Shown here: in pieces, positions 11,590 through 23,215 of the stretch
Layout of the letters: every line of letters begins with the position of its first letter
How positions within the stretch are numbered: position 1 is the first letter of the stretch
NCBI GenBank assembly: GCA_947095535.1
Contig: OX352772.1
Span: 253,681,597-253,745,596, forward strand
DNA: 64,000 nucleotides
Reading direction: 5' to 3'
Origin: Poecilobothrus nobilitatus
Taxonomy: Eukaryota > Arthropoda > Insecta > Diptera > Dolichopodidae
Translations under genes and position numbers: made by a program
The notes under the pieces: generated by a model
Told to the model about the DNA's origin: nothing
Seen by the model: the letters and a program-made list of their open reading frames with translations, nothing else
Database searches by the model: none

Positions 11590-12580
11590 GCACTGTGTGT
11601 AATAAATCGATCAACAATAAATCAAAATGGATACAATGTAGTGGGCAATGAAGAAAAATATTTCTTTGTAATTGTGCTAAAATTGAAGATAGTACCTTAA
11701 AACAGGTAAAAAGTGGAGTTATTTGCTGGTCATGTACAGATTGGCGTTCTGATAATAATGGAGCAATTGCTGTCTTGGGTGAATCGATCTATACTGATAC
11801 AGAAAAAAATAAAGATCTACAAAATAATGGAGCATTTGCTGACTTGGATGAATCGATCGCTATTGATACAGATAAAAATAAAGAATTACCTAATAACAAT
11901 AATGTTGATCCAATGGAGCAACTCGCTGCATTTGACTTAACCAGCTGTAATATAGATAAAGTTGCAAATTTCCTGAAGAAAATCGCAGCAATTTGTATCA
12001 AATCAATTAGATGACTTAGTTAAACAAAATCAAAATATGAAAAATGAAAATACTACCTTAAAAATACCTTTGGCCAGTGTAGAGCATAAAAACAGCAGCT
12101 TAGAACACAAAATAAATAATCTGGAAGGAAATCTAGATGTGTTCCAACAGCCGAAAATAAAAAACAATATTGTTATCTCGAAGGAAGATATTTCTCAAGT
12201 AACATTAAACCACCCGAAAGATAGCTTATATTAATTGGAATTCAAGTCCCAAAAAGCAAAAACAGAGTTTATGGGAAAGAAAAAACAATATAGACATTTA
12301 TTTAGCGCAGAGCTGGGGATAGCAATGAACAAGAATAAGGAAATATTTTTTCGTCATTACCTCACATCATTTCATGCTCAACTATACAGGCAAGCAAAAG
12401 AAATTAAAATATCCAAGAATCTTCAATATCTCTGGGTTAAGGATAGTCAGATTTTTATATGTGAAAAGGAGAGCAGCAAACATTACAAAATCTCTTCACA
12501 AAATGATATTGATTCTGTAAAGTATTTACGTAATTATCCTTCACAAGGGCATTCACTAACAGATATTTTATTATTATTCA
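11590..12580 (+). pseudogene. LINE ORF1-type protein: PHD-like finger, coiled coil, FP25K-like C-terminus
   Basis: Three open frames (from about 11590, 12037-12234 and 12235-12580) form one broken protein. First a cysteine-rich PHD-like finger (CTVCNKSINN ... CNCAKI ... VICWSCTDW, with a stop at the position of an expected Cys near 11650). Next an acidic region and a leucine/asparagine-rich coiled coil (near 12010-12160). Last a block with IFFRHYLTSFHAQLYRQAKE and YLWVKDSQIFI, which resembles the C-terminal domain of baculovirus FP25K that occurs in many insect LINE ORF1 proteins. RNA binding and particle assembly are the inferred role. No ORF2 follows; the next element is in inverse orientation. 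Confidence 0.65.
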
Positions 12581-12836
12581 TATTTTTCATATTACTAATC
12601 ACTATAGTTTTAATTTATTTTATATACTAAATTTTTCAAACTTTATTTGCGTTGCCAACATTTCACTTATATATTTTTTGGAATATCATGATTTGCATTT
12701 ACAACAAAAAAATATTTCAATTTATAATTTTAATGAATTTTATTTTTATTTTCAATTTTATTTTTATTTTATTTTTTTTTTTATTCGATAATCTCAATCT
12801 AGGAATATGTTCCTTTGTACTAAAAAGTAGTTGAGA
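12581..12836. other. AT-rich spacer
   Basis: T-rich sequence whose hydrophobic open frames are low-complexity artefacts (long runs of Phe, Ile and Leu). Nothing recognisable. Confidence 0.4.
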
Positions 12837-14565
12837 CTAAATTCTATGGAATACGGAAGGGAAAAATGCGGATAAAGGGGCATGAGACGGTAATTGCGTC
12901 ATAAATTTGTTAAGATTCGTCTTGAATTTGTGCAAATTGTAAATCAAAAAATCGTCAACTTTTGGAAATACAGAGGATGGTAATAGGTTCCACATTTTTA
13001 CAGTTCTGACAACAAACGAATTGCTATAACCAGTAGAGTACCATTTAGGAAGTTTCACATAGTAGGCATGAGCACTTGAGGCCACTCTAGTGATGCGGTG
13101 GAATGTTTTGAGAGGAGGCATCAGCTATTTTATCTCAACTGAACAAGTGTCACAAAATATCTATAAAAAAGGGAAAAGGCTCCAATATTACGACGAATGC
13201 CAAGAGAAGTGAGACAAGCAGTCTCAACGGAGGCGCCAATAAGACGAATGGCGCGTTTTTGAAATCGATCGAGGTAATAAAATGAAGCAAGTGAGGCGCA
13301 GCCTATATATGGGGATTGTACTCCATCTTGGGTCGTATATTAGCCTTATAGATATTATGGCAGCCCTTGGATGAAAAATATGTCTTGCACCTAAAGAGGA
13401 AACCTAAGCATTTAGCAGCACTTTTTGCTATATCAAAAATATGATCATTCCATATCATTTTTTAATTTAGCTGCATGCCTAAAGATTGTTGCACAATTTC
13501 ATCCTGGAACCTCAGAGTAGGGTTACTATTCGTTTTTTTAGTGAGATCTGACAACATTGAGTTTTGGTGGTGTTAAACTCCACTCTATTGTTAGCACCCC
13601 AGCTAGCAATTATGGCTAAGTCATAGTTGACCGTGCTGAACATAGTAAGCCGTTCTGCGTTGACGGCGGTGTTTGTGACATCTGATTTCCTAGGAAATGC
13701 GTAAGATGCCACCAGAGTGCTGACGTCGGCGAAACTGTGGATTGGACTTAAGGTTGTAGATAAGAGATTGTTGATAAAAATCAAAAAGAGAGTTGGGGCA
13801 AGGACGGATCCTTGTGGAACGCCAGCATTTATTTGGAATTTGTCGGACGTATAACCGTCGACTAGAACACGAATACAGCCATTCGAAAGAAAATCTTCAA
13901 TCCATTTACAGAAAGTAGTTCCAAGGCCTATAGCTTGACATTTGCTCAAAAGAGCACCGTACCAAACTCGATCAAAAGCTTTCGAGATATCAAGAGCAAC
14001 AACAGTACAATCGCCAGAATAGTGAATGCTGCTGTTAAGTTTTCCACAAAGATATGTCATAAGATCGCCAGTGGGTCGGTTACATCTAAAACCATATTGT
14101 CGATCATGCAAAATACCATTATCATCGAGATATTTCCTAAGCTTTTGGTTTATGATCGTTTCCATAACTTTGGAAATAATCGAAATTATAGCAATAGGAC
14201 TATAGTTGGAGGGGTCGCTTTTGTCACCTTTTTTGGGAATTGATGAAACATGAGCACCCTTCCATTTACTGGTATATATTCCAGTCGAAAATGATAGGTA
14301 AAAAAGGTTGCGCAGCGGTTTCGAAATAGAGAAAGCAATATTTTTCAGAACCATCGCGGGGATTCTATCGGGACCAGCAGACTTTCTATCATTTAGATTC
14401 TTCAGAACTTTCGGTACAGCTCGTGTCCCGAAGTAGATTTTTCCAAATCTACACGAATGATCAACTTCAGGAATCGTAGGTGGAGTTTGAGATGTAGGAG
14501 GAAGCGTGGAATTTGACGCAAAAAGTTTTGTTTGAATTTGACGCAAAATGATGAGATGAGAACAG
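12837..14565 (-). mobile_element. 5'-truncated Jockey-like non-LTR retrotransposon
   Basis: Reverse transcriptase (RT) is read in one frame from 14546 to 13512: KSAGPDRIPAMVLKN (motif 1), FRCNRPTGDLM, VVALDISKAFDRVW (motif A), NAGVPQGSVLAPTLFLIFIN (motif B). The catalytic FADD box has become FADV near 13723, which would abolish activity. After frameshifts, the conserved C-terminal block (MPPLKTFHRITR ... VRTVKMWNLLPSS) lies at 13121-12837. The endonuclease domain is missing. The family matches the plus-strand copy at 15567-17653, so the two diverge from each other. Confidence 0.85.
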
Positions 14566-15566
14566 CATAATAGATAAACTCAGCATTTATGATCTAGATC
14601 CAGGTATTTATTTTTAGGTTATGTAGTCTTTTAAATAATTTCAAATTTATCTCCTTTTAAAGTGTTAATAATACTTATATCACAACTGGTGATATTGATT
14701 AATTGAATTAATTGGACAAAAATAAGTTATTAAAGTTAAAGAATTTGAAGAATTGTTTGATAAATTATATATGTATAGTAAAAAGTGTTTTTTGATATAT
14801 TATAACTGGTGATATTGGTTGATTAATTTGAACAAAAATAAGTAATTATGTGATAAATTAATTTTATGATAGTTATTTGTATTTTTTAGTTAAGTTATTG
14901 TTTAAAACTTTTATGAACTTAAACTCGATTCTTTCTTTTTCACTTTTTTTTTTTCTTGTTTCTTTCTTATTTAGTTATACTAAGTTTTTGTTTCAAAAAT
15001 TTAATGTTCAAAAATTTAATTTATGAAAATTGTTTTTTATATTTAATAATGTTTTAAAATTAATTTTTTTTTTTTTTATAAAATCGGACTAAGAATTTAC
15101 AATTGTTAAAGTTAAATCAAATTTTAATTTAAATTAAGTTTTAATTAATATGCGGTAAAAATTCGATCGATGTACGAAAAATTAATGATCGAATAATCGA
15201 AACGAATATTTCTTTTAACTTTCAAATTTTGTACAATATTATTCTATAAAAACATTACCTTATCTTATAACAAAATAAATTACACTGGGATGATCCAAAT
15301 ATTATTTGTTATCTGTGGTGATTACTAATGCTTCATATTATTTTTTTTATTTATAATTATTAATATTGATTGTTTATCTTTTAATATTAATTAATTGGTA
15401 ATTAAGTGCTAATTATTGATTATTTATTGATCATTACACTCAATGTTAAAATTCAATTAATTTTGGTTAATTTTTTAATTTACTCTTTGTTTGTCTGTTT
15501 TTGGTTTTTGTGTTTTTTGTTTTCTGATTATATTATTTATATAGTTTCAAACCCATTGTTCCTATT
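14566..15566. repeat. AT-rich spacer with one diverged duplication
   Basis: A segment containing aactggtgatattgattaatt recurs about 123 bp later (near 14680-14735 and 14803-14850), each followed by acaaaaataagt. The rest is AT-rich with no coding signal. Confidence 0.4.
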
Positions 15567-17653
15567 AATCATTGCCAATTTATGCAATGTTCGTGATCTG
15601 CAGTCGAATTTTCTTGCCGTCCAAGGCCACCTTAATTGAATAAAACCAGCAATATTAGCATTATGTGAGATCCAGGTGGTTGGCCAAGACGACAACTTTG
15701 TCGTTGACAATTACTCGTTCGTCTCTCATTTTTGTCTCATAGGGAGACCGCTCTTTATTTTAGAAATTATGTTGCTTACAGTGTTCTCCACAAATAAAAG
15801 TGTTCCAACCAAATGTTCCACTACATTTGGATAAAAATCATTGTTGCCAAGCACGTCATTCATTTTTGTTACTTATACAGGTCTCCAAACTCTAGTGAAC
15901 TGGAGTCTATTTCGGAGATTGAAAATCTCGCCAACCAGATTAATGAAGTTTTTGAATTAAATCCAGAATCTGAAATTGTTGTGGCTGATGATTTCAATAT
16001 CCATAATAGAAACTGGCTCCACTACTCCAGTGACAATTCTCCTAGTCAAAACTTAATTGGGAAACAAGTTCAGCTTTTCGCTTCATTATTCCATCTTACT
16101 CAACTTGTTCAAAATCCCAATAGAATTCCCGACCGTGTAGAGCAGGTTGGTCATCTGCTGGACCTGTTTCCGACTACATATCCTGAGAAATACAAGGTCT
16201 CAGTTAGCTCCCCTCTTGGTTGTTCCGATCACTGCTTGATTAATACTAGCTTCGACCTTAGCACTCACACCAGTTAAAGACCTGTCCCAAAAAATAGTAT
16301 GGCGTAATAGCCATACTCACTGGCAAGGTTTAAATGTATTTTTTAAAGCTTTTGATTGGTCTTTGTGCTTTAGCAACAGAAATACTGACTTTGCAACCAA
16401 TGCGATTTGTGAAATAATTCTTCTAGCAATGGGCCTCGGTGGTGTATTTGTAAAATGGATTGGAGATTTTCTTTCGAATCGTTTGATTCGTGTCCTGGTC
16501 GATGGTTATTCTTCAAACCAATTCAAAATTAATGCTGGTGTCCCATCCGTTCTCTCCCAGACACTTTTCCTAATATTTATAAACGATCTTTTAAGTATAA
16601 CCTCCAACCCAATCCATAGTTTTGCAGACGACAGCACGTTCGCTGCTTCTTATGAAGACAACGCCAGTAAATATTCTGCTTCGCTTGAGCTAAATCTCGA
16701 CTTGGACAAAATTTCTAATTGGGGCAAAATTAATGGAGTCAATTTTAACTCTAAAAAAACTCAGTGCTGTTTAGTCTCTCGGAAAAGAAGCACTTCAATC
16801 CCAACTTTAACTTTTCAAGGGGAACTTTTGCAACATGCGGGTGAGATCAACGTCTTGGACATGGAGCTAAATCAAAAATTAAGTTGGTCTAATTATACTT
16901 TTGGTATAGCTAAAAATGCAGCTAGATGTATGGGTGTCTTGTATCGTTGTAAAGCCTTCATTTCATCTTCAGATTTCCTTAATATCTATAAAACATATAT
17001 AAGTCCAAAGATGGAGTAATGGGCAGGAGCCTCCAAAACGGCATTGGGATTTCTCGATAAAGTGCCAAATAGATCAATCCGTCTAATAAACGATCCCCAT
17101 GTCACCACTATGCTCTCTCCACTCAGTCTCCGGCGCCTAACAGAAACACTTACCCTGTTTCATAGATACCTTATAGGGTTGCATTATTGCTCTAATGAGA
17201 TTTTGATGCCTCCTCTCAAAGCCTTCCAAAGAGAAACAAGGAGAACCTCTGCTGCCCATCTCTATGTAGTTCAAATTCCCAGATGGCATAATTCGGCTTA
17301 TGGAAATTCGTTTGCAGTACGAACATCGCTAATGTGGAACAATCTTCCACTTCATGTGTTAACCAGAATTGGTGACGATTACATTTGCAACGTGAAAAGA
17401 TTCAAGGGGAATATTAACAACTTTATTCACAATATGCCTGCGAATTTGATATCTATTTTCATTCCCTAACTCAACTTCTTCTGACCAGGCAGTATATTAG
17501 TACTAAACCTCGTATAACCTATTGTTTGGTCAAGAAAGGTAGGTGGTGTTTAGTGGGTTAAAGTTCCACATACTCATAGAGGAGACGTGCTCGTTTTCAC
17601 TCCTTTATAGTGTCTTTCGATGAGTCCCACCTACCCTCGTAAAAAAAAAAAAA
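15567..17653 (+). mobile_element. Jockey-like LINE with internal deletion
   Basis: Apurinic-type endonuclease remains: LCNVRDLQSN and ALCEIQVV near 15580-15680, then an open block 15813-16277 with YRSPNS, VVADDFNIH (normally GDFN.H) and GCSDHCLI. The frame then jumps directly into late RT (16363-17019: VKWIGDFLSNR, INAGVPSVLSQ, SFADDSTFAAS), so about two thirds of the RT fingers and palm are deleted. The C-terminal block (17044-17469) has MPPLKAFQRETR and RTSLMWNNLP. A 3' UTR and an A-run near 17641 mark the end. FADD is retained but motif B is damaged. Confidence 0.85.
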
Positions 17654-17699
17654 TAATAATAATGCCAACTTTTTAGAATTTTATATTAAATATGTTGAA

Positions 17700-18240
17700 C
17701 TTTATCTGAAATGTGCATATTATCTAGAGCAAACTATGTTAATATGTTTACATTATTTACAAAGCAAACAAAATTATTTGTTTAAAATTTTTAATATACA
17801 TTTACCTTTCATAATTGCAACTTTTTCAATTTTAATTTTAATTTATATAAATATTACTAATTCTAAAAACTTAATTAATTTTACAATATTAATAATATTT
17901 CTTAAATGCAATCTTAAATATTTTAAATGCAATCGAACACGTGCTTCTGTTTTAGAAGAAACTATGTTAATACTAAAAAACAAAAAACATGATATTATAT
18001 AACAACTAATTTTACAATTTATACAAATTTAATTTATACAAATATTACTAATATTAAAACTTTTATAATTTACACAATATTGATTTTACAACTTAAATAT
18101 TATAATTGCAACTTTACATTAGAACTTAAATATTTTAATATCGACCGAACGCGTGCTTCTTTAAAACTAATTATTTTAATATACATATGTGTATTGGATA
18201 TTACTGTACAATAATTATTCTTCCAAAACAAGTAATTATT
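17700..18240. repeat. Diverged tandem duplication, ~150-bp unit
   Basis: The stretch near 17845-17975 and that near 18030-18180 are diverged copies: each has atataaatattacta-like, ttacaatatt-like and cgaac(a/g)cgtgcttct segments in the same order. The 88-aa open frame across the first copy (17736-18002) is hydrophobic and low-complexity, and I do not consider it a gene. Confidence 0.45.
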
Positions 18241-18339
18241 ATTCGCTTACGTCACAATGAGTTCATATGATATTGATAATGAAATAAAAGGAATCAATGT
18301 AAGTACAGGGTCGGTTGAAAATGTACTGTACTTTTGTAA

Positions 18340-19990
18340 AGAAAATTTATTAATATAATTTATCTTAACATACAAAGTTTAAGGAATAAACTATATGATA
18401 TAGAATCGTTGATAAATTCTGTAATTGATTGAAATGTAATTGTGCTTGCTGAAATTTCGTTAAAAAAGCGAGAGAATCAACTTTTTAATCTTCCTGGGTA
18501 CACTGCATACTTCTCCAATAGGCAAACAGGTTATGGAGGTTTTTCTATAAATGTGGCGGATTGCATAAACAGCATTAGTATATATGAGGAAGAGTTTCAG
18601 TTATCAAATTTCTTAGTTGTTAAATTAATAAAACATGATATTAATATATTTGCTTGTTATAGATCGCATTACACTAATGAAGAAGATTACATTAATAAAA
18701 TTGATGATCTAATATTTACTTATAAAAGATCGCTAATAATTAGGGATATTAATATCAATTTATTAGACCAAAACAATAGAATGGTCCGAAACTATTGTGA
18801 TACTTTATTAAGTAACGGTTTTATTATTTGTAATGAAAAAACTGAACAATTTGCTGCAATGGTAGGAATGGTTAAAACTGTAATAGACCATTTTATTACG
18901 GATTTACTAAAATTTAAATATTCTTTTCATATAATGGATACCTCTTTATCTGACCACAAAATGTTTTTTATTAGTATCGACCAAAAGCCAAAGAAAGAGG
19001 ATGTCGCTAAAATTAAAACTGTTCTAAATTACGATAATGATTATATTTAGCAAAACTTAAATGAGTGCGAAAGATTTAGTGACATTGCTCATAAGTTAGG
19101 TCAAATAGTTATTAGGCACACTAGGAATTTTGTATAAAAAGCTTTAAGAGAAAACATGAATGGATGACAGAAGAAATATCTCGAAATTTGATGATCCGTG
19201 ATTTTTTTTATAAATATTTTTAAAAAAAAGTACCCAAATGCTGATCATGTTAAAAGCTTATATAATCTATATAAAAACAAAGTAAGAAATTTGATCTCAA
19301 CTGCTAAATTATTATTCTCATTAAATTTTGAAAGACTCTGGCAACTCCAAAAACTTGTGAATGGTGTATAAGTCTATTATGCTAAATAAGACACCTAATA
19401 TTTGTGAAATCAAACTAAAAGTTATTAATGAGATTAACAATAATGAGATTATATCTAATCCTTATGATATAAGTAATATAATGAACAAATTCTTTACTAC
19501 GATAACAGATACGTTAGAAATATCAGACGGAGAAATTTAATATGATTATCTTAATCTTAATAACTTCTCTCGAAATGTATATAATAACTTTAGTTTAGAT
19601 TTAGTGAACCTAGAGGAAGTAAATTCTGCGATTAATTCTTTAAAACTGTCTGCTGCAACAGGTTGCGATGGGATTTCAGCCAAATTCATAAAAAAATATT
19701 CAGATAGGTTAGCACCTATTTTGGTAAAATTCATTAACAACTCTTTTGTAACGCAATACTTTCCCGATAGTCTAAAAAAGGCCGTTGTTACCGCAATTTA
19801 TAAAAGTGAGGATACCACAAATCTCTCAAACTATTGGCCAGTATCGGTCAAATGTTGTTTATGTTAATCCAATTTGGAGTAGAGCTCCACAAATTTATCA
19901 AAGAAAATTTAAAATTTACTGTAGAAAGATATAAAAATAATACATGGTCATCTCATTCTATATCCAACTAACATGCTCTATTACCCATTA
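18340..19990 (+). mobile_element. Non-LTR retrotransposon fragment (second family) with internal deletion
   Basis: Endonuclease domain at about 18345-19050: NIQSLRNKLYDIESL, VIVLAEISL, YRSHYTNEEDY, RDININL (GDxN position) and LSDHKMFFI (SDH). A gap with scattered similarity follows, then RT motifs 1-2 at 19604-19860 (EVNSAINSLKLSAATGCDGI, YFPDSLKKAVVTAIYKSED, NLSNYWPVSV). The frame next falls into a C-terminal segment (NPIWSRAP, near 19875) that aligns with NPIWNNAP near 40155, so about 0.8 kb of RT is deleted. Same family as 38690-40540. Confidence 0.75.
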
Positions 19991-20138
19991 ATAACATCCT
20001 GTGAATTGGTTCATTTTTACCTTAGTTTGTTCTAATAATAAGTTAGTCGATCATAGACGGGAGTTAAAGTTAATATTAATATTTGTAGAAATGGTGGGTG
20101 ATATGATATTTCCTTTAATTATTTCGGTTAGAAAAATA

Positions 20139-20144
20139 ATATCG
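20139..20144 (+). repeat. Left 6-bp target-site duplication (atatcg)
   Basis: Identical to 37155-37160 immediately outside the right inverted repeat. Polintons duplicate 6 bp on insertion, so this fixes the element boundaries. Confidence 0.93.
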
Positions 20145-20796
20145 AGTAGTTAGGATATGGGGTTGCGGATATATGGAGCGATGAGGAAAAATGTCTTTGG
20201 TATCTATTTTAAATGGTAGAAAATTGTCTAAGCTAGAGGGTTCAATGAAAAAGCGTCAGATGTCGGTAGTGTAGAATGAGGAATTTGAGTAGATTGTGTC
20301 TTTGATATTTTTTATATTATAAATGAGGTTGGTAGGTTTGTGACTTTGGTTTGGATTGAAGCGAGTTAAAAAGTAATTTTAGTACATTGTGTCTTTGATA
20401 GTTTTTATATTAGAAAAGAGGTTGTTATGTTTGGGACTTTTGATTGAATTGAATCGAGTATGAAGCGAGTTAACAATTTGAAAGATCTTTCAACGATCGT
20501 GTGTGTGTGTCGTTGATATTGAAACACCTAGATCGGTGGAGGTGGTGGTGGACAGTGGCTGTTGCGGTGGCAATTTTCTTAAACTGAAAACTGAAATGAC
20601 GTTAGGGGGATTCCGTTTTGTTTTAAATATTAAAGAAGAAAAGAAAAAATAAATTACCTATATATTAGAAAAAATTTTTAAAAACTAAAAAATTTTATTT
20701 TTTTATATATGAAAACAAATGCCGTCGGCAAAACAATGTATGATAAGAAAAAAAGAACAAATAAAAAGAAAAACACAACAAAAAAATTTTTTTAAC
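20145..20796 (+). repeat. Left terminal inverted repeat (652 bp)
   Basis: Begins agtagttaggatatgggg and matches the complement of 36503-37154. By eye I count six substitutions, five of them within 20424-20454, plus small A/T-run differences at the inner edge. It includes a GT run (near 20500), GGTGG-rich DNA (near 20535-20570) and the gggggattcc motif (20605-20614). In protein-primed replication the terminus would carry the origin and terminal protein; that is family knowledge, not seen here. Confidence 0.93.
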
Positions 20797-21012
20797 ATAG
20801 AAAAAAATATTTTAAGAAAAAAAAAAAAAATATAAAAAGATAAGAATGAATTATATATTAGAAAAAAATTTAAAATGACGTCAGGGGGATTCCTATTGTA
20901 AAAAATTAAAAAGAAAAAAGTATATTAGTGTTTAAAAGTTTGCTTTTATTTATTTTTTAACATCTTCCTATATTTGGAATTACTTTCAAAAACGATTTTT
21001 TATTCTACATAA
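20797..21012. repeat. AT-rich spacer with a partial copy of inner TIR sequence
   Basis: A second copy of the inner TIR segment occurs here: ttatatattagaaaaaa (near 20850) followed by tgacgtcagggggattcc (20876-20893). The TIR version is tgacgttagggggattcc at 20597-20614. The right end has no such extra copy. Otherwise A-runs. Confidence 0.7.
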
Positions 21013-21360
21013 TTAGCTATTTTTTTTATTTAACTTTTTTATTACAGAATAAAGTTTTTTATTACATAAATAACACGAAAACTTTTCAATGTTTTGAGAA
21101 ACAATTTCAAATGTTTCAGAAAAAGAATTTATAGTCAAATGTTTTCGTTTATAATGCTCAGCGCATGTTTTACACATTCTACGTGAATAATCATTGTGAT
21201 TCGTACCAATAATCCAATATTTGTGTATTATCTTTTCCTTATCAAATATATATTCCGCTTCTCTTTTCAATATGTTTTTTCTATCGATTGATAGTTGTTT
21301 CACACGTGCAAATCTTCCCAACATTTCAAAATCTACATTATACAAGAAGTTCCTCTTCAT
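21013..21360 (-). CDS. Small zinc-ribbon-like protein, unknown function
   Basis: 115 aa, ATG start. A lysine/arginine-rich N-terminal half is followed by two C-x2-C pairs: CKTC near residue 63 and CYLC near residue 96, with His in between (HYKRKHL). These could bind one zinc ion. It lies closest to the left TIR and is transcribed toward it. I do not recognise the family; a nucleic-acid-binding or regulatory role fits the composition but is inference. No membrane segment or signal peptide. Confidence 0.6.
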   Translation of the reverse strand: MKRNFLYNVDFEMLGRFARVKQLSIDRKNILKREAEYIFDKEKIIHKYWIIGTNHNDYSRRMCKTCAEHYKRKHLTINSFSETFEIVSQNIEKFSCYLCNKKLYSVIKKLNKKNS

Positions 21361-21518
21361 ATTCTTTTCTTGTGAAGAACTTTCAATAGACTAAATAATA
21401 AATAAATCATTTAAAATACTTTTTGTAATATTTTTACACCTAAAAAAACTTTCTAGAAAATAAAAGTGTAAAATATATATTTATAATTTCCAATCGCGCA
21501 TTACTGTATAAACCTTGA

Positions 21519-22190
21519 ATGAAGATAGATCAAAGTTTTTTTATGACAATGAAATCATTTTTAATTTTAATATTTTGCTTGTTTACTATTCAAGTAAATT
21601 CAGCTCCAACTTCTAATATTAGATTGGATGAATCAGCTTTTGGGAGCACATCTTTTAATATATTACTTCCAAATAATGAGACTGTTAAAGTAAATTTATC
21701 AGTTCAGTTTTTGAAACATGTAATTTCCTCAGAAACTAATACTAATACTAATGAAATTACAACAACAACTACAACACAACCATTAACTACTTTGCAAGCA
21801 GTTGATCAATTTTTATCAGATAAAGCTGATTCAGTACCACAATATGGATCTATAGATGATGCTATTAAAGCTTTTAGAAATGAATTAGTTTTAAAAGAGC
21901 AGAATATTGGTGGAATAATAAATAGTGAACATATATTTTATAGACATTTTGTATTGAATTTTGGTGAGAATCAAAAACTCACTGTGAGATGTGAATATGA
22001 AAGCATTTTTATTAAAAAGTATCTCAAAACTCAATATCATGAATATCGAGAAATATTAGTTGAAAGAATTACAGATGAAGGAGAAGCAGAAAAAATTATG
22101 ATGGTAGATACAGAATATAAAACGGATTTCACTGTAATTGATTTACAAACAATCAAACAGGATCCGGCATATCAAATGGAAATTCATTAA
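21519..22190 (+). CDS. Predicted secreted protein of unknown function
   Basis: 223 aa from the first ATG; later in-frame ATGs at 21543 and 21549 put the hydrophobic segment right at the N-terminus, so one of these may be the true start. SFLILIFCLFTIQVNS followed by AP is a good signal peptide with cleavage near residue 29. The mature chain has a Thr-rich linker (near residues 75-95), then a mixed alpha/beta-looking region without another membrane segment, and a single Cys near residue 155 (RCEYE). It is divergent to the 115-aa gene and convergent to the integrase. No family recognised. A secreted host-interaction protein or virion surface protein is possible. A/T-rich codon use matches its neighbours. 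Confidence 0.7.
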   Translation: MKIDQSFFMTMKSFLILIFCLFTIQVNSAPTSNIRLDESAFGSTSFNILLPNNETVKVNLSVQFLKHVISSETNTNTNEITTTTTTQPLTTLQAVDQFLSDKADSVPQYGSIDDAIKAFRNELVLKEQNIGGIINSEHIFYRHFVLNFGENQKLTVRCEYESIFIKKYLKTQYHEYREILVERITDEGEAEKIMMVDTEYKTDFTVIDLQTIKQDPAYQMEIH

Positions 22191-22246
22191 AAAAAAAAAA
22201 AAAAAAAATGTAATTAAAATAATATGAAATAAAAAAATTTTTTTCT

Positions 22247-23167
22247 CTATATTAAATCAGTTTTATTTATCCATGAATTGTGGTCGGATGAGAATCCAAG
22301 CCATTTTACAAATATTTTATTATCTTTAGTTTTCATAACCTTTTCAACTAAAAAAATGTTATTATGATTAGATTTTAGTAACTCATACTCATAAAAACCT
22401 CCTTCAATAGCCTGACCTTCATAATCTTCTAATAAATAAGTTACTGGGTTGGTAATTTGAACTTTCCTGATTTTAAATATTTCAGTTGTCCAATTAGGTG
22501 TATAACCTTTCTCAAAAACATGTTTATACTTGCTTATCCGGACTGAGTCACCAATTTTGAATTTAGCTGGTGGAGAAATTTTAATATGACTATAAACAGT
22601 TGCCAAGAGCTCTTTAGCATTTTTTTTATTTATATCTGATGGACGTCTATGAATGGTACGATGTTTTGTATTGTTGTATTGGTGAACTAATGAATCAATT
22701 ATATGTAACCATTTGTAATTACCATTAAAACTAAACTCTTTCCACATCTTTTCTGTTAAAGTTCGATTAAAACGTTCTACAATAGATGCTTTTAATATGC
22801 TAAATGTTGAATAATGATTTATTTGATATTTATTCATTAAATTCTTGAATATTTTATTGAAAAATTCTTTTCCATCATCAGTTTGTAAATTTTGGGGGCG
22901 CCTTTTAGAAGTTTGAAAAATATTTCGCATTGCTTGCGTAACATTTTCAGCAGTTTTTGATTTTATAGGAATTGTCCATGCATATTTTGAGAAGGTATCA
23001 ATCACAGTTAATAAAAATTTAAAATCTTTATTCTCTTTAGCATATGCACCCATTTCTACTAAATCAGCTTGCCAAAGATCATCAAACCCTTTAATTATAA
23101 CTCTACGGCGTTTAAAATTTCTCCGTGCAGGTTTATGCAACTCTTCAACAACCTCTCTTTTAGCCAT
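22247..23167 (-). CDS. INT: Polinton-type integrase with C-terminal chromodomain
   Basis: 306 aa, ATG start. It would insert the linear element into the host chromosome by strand transfer, giving the 6-bp duplication seen. The retroviral-type catalytic core is present: WQADLVEM (Asp35), LQTDDGKEFF (Asp97) and SIVERFNRTL (Glu131). These form the D,D,E triad with about 33 residues between the last two. C-terminal to it are a KFKIGDSVRISKYK segment and a chromodomain (IFVKWLGFSSDHNSWINKTD, about 283-302). An N-terminal HHCC zinc domain is not visible; the ORF starts at the KPARRNF block usual for insect Polintons. All catalytic residues are intact. Confidence 0.95.
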   Translation of the reverse strand: MAKREVVEELHKPARRNFKRRRVIIKGFDDLWQADLVEMGAYAKENKDFKFLLTVIDTFSKYAWTIPIKSKTAENVTQAMRNIFQTSKRRPQNLQTDDGKEFFNKIFKNLMNKYQINHYSTFSILKASIVERFNRTLTEKMWKEFSFNGNYKWLHIIDSLVHQYNNTKHRTIHRRPSDINKKNAKELLATVYSHIKISPPAKFKIGDSVRISKYKHVFEKGYTPNWTTEIFKIRKVQITNPVTYLLEDYEGQAIEGGFYEYELLKSNHNNIFLVEKVMKTKDNKIFVKWLGFSSDHNSWINKTDLI

Positions 23168-23215
23168 TTTTAAATAAAATAAAAATATAATAAAATGTAT
23201 AAAATTATTATATAA

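Noticed and set aside
12652..12834. Hydrophobic 60-aa ORF
   Set aside because: Phe/Ile-rich translation of T-rich DNA.
13935..14243. Plus-strand 102-aa ORF
   Set aside because: Antisense shadow of the LINE reverse transcriptase.
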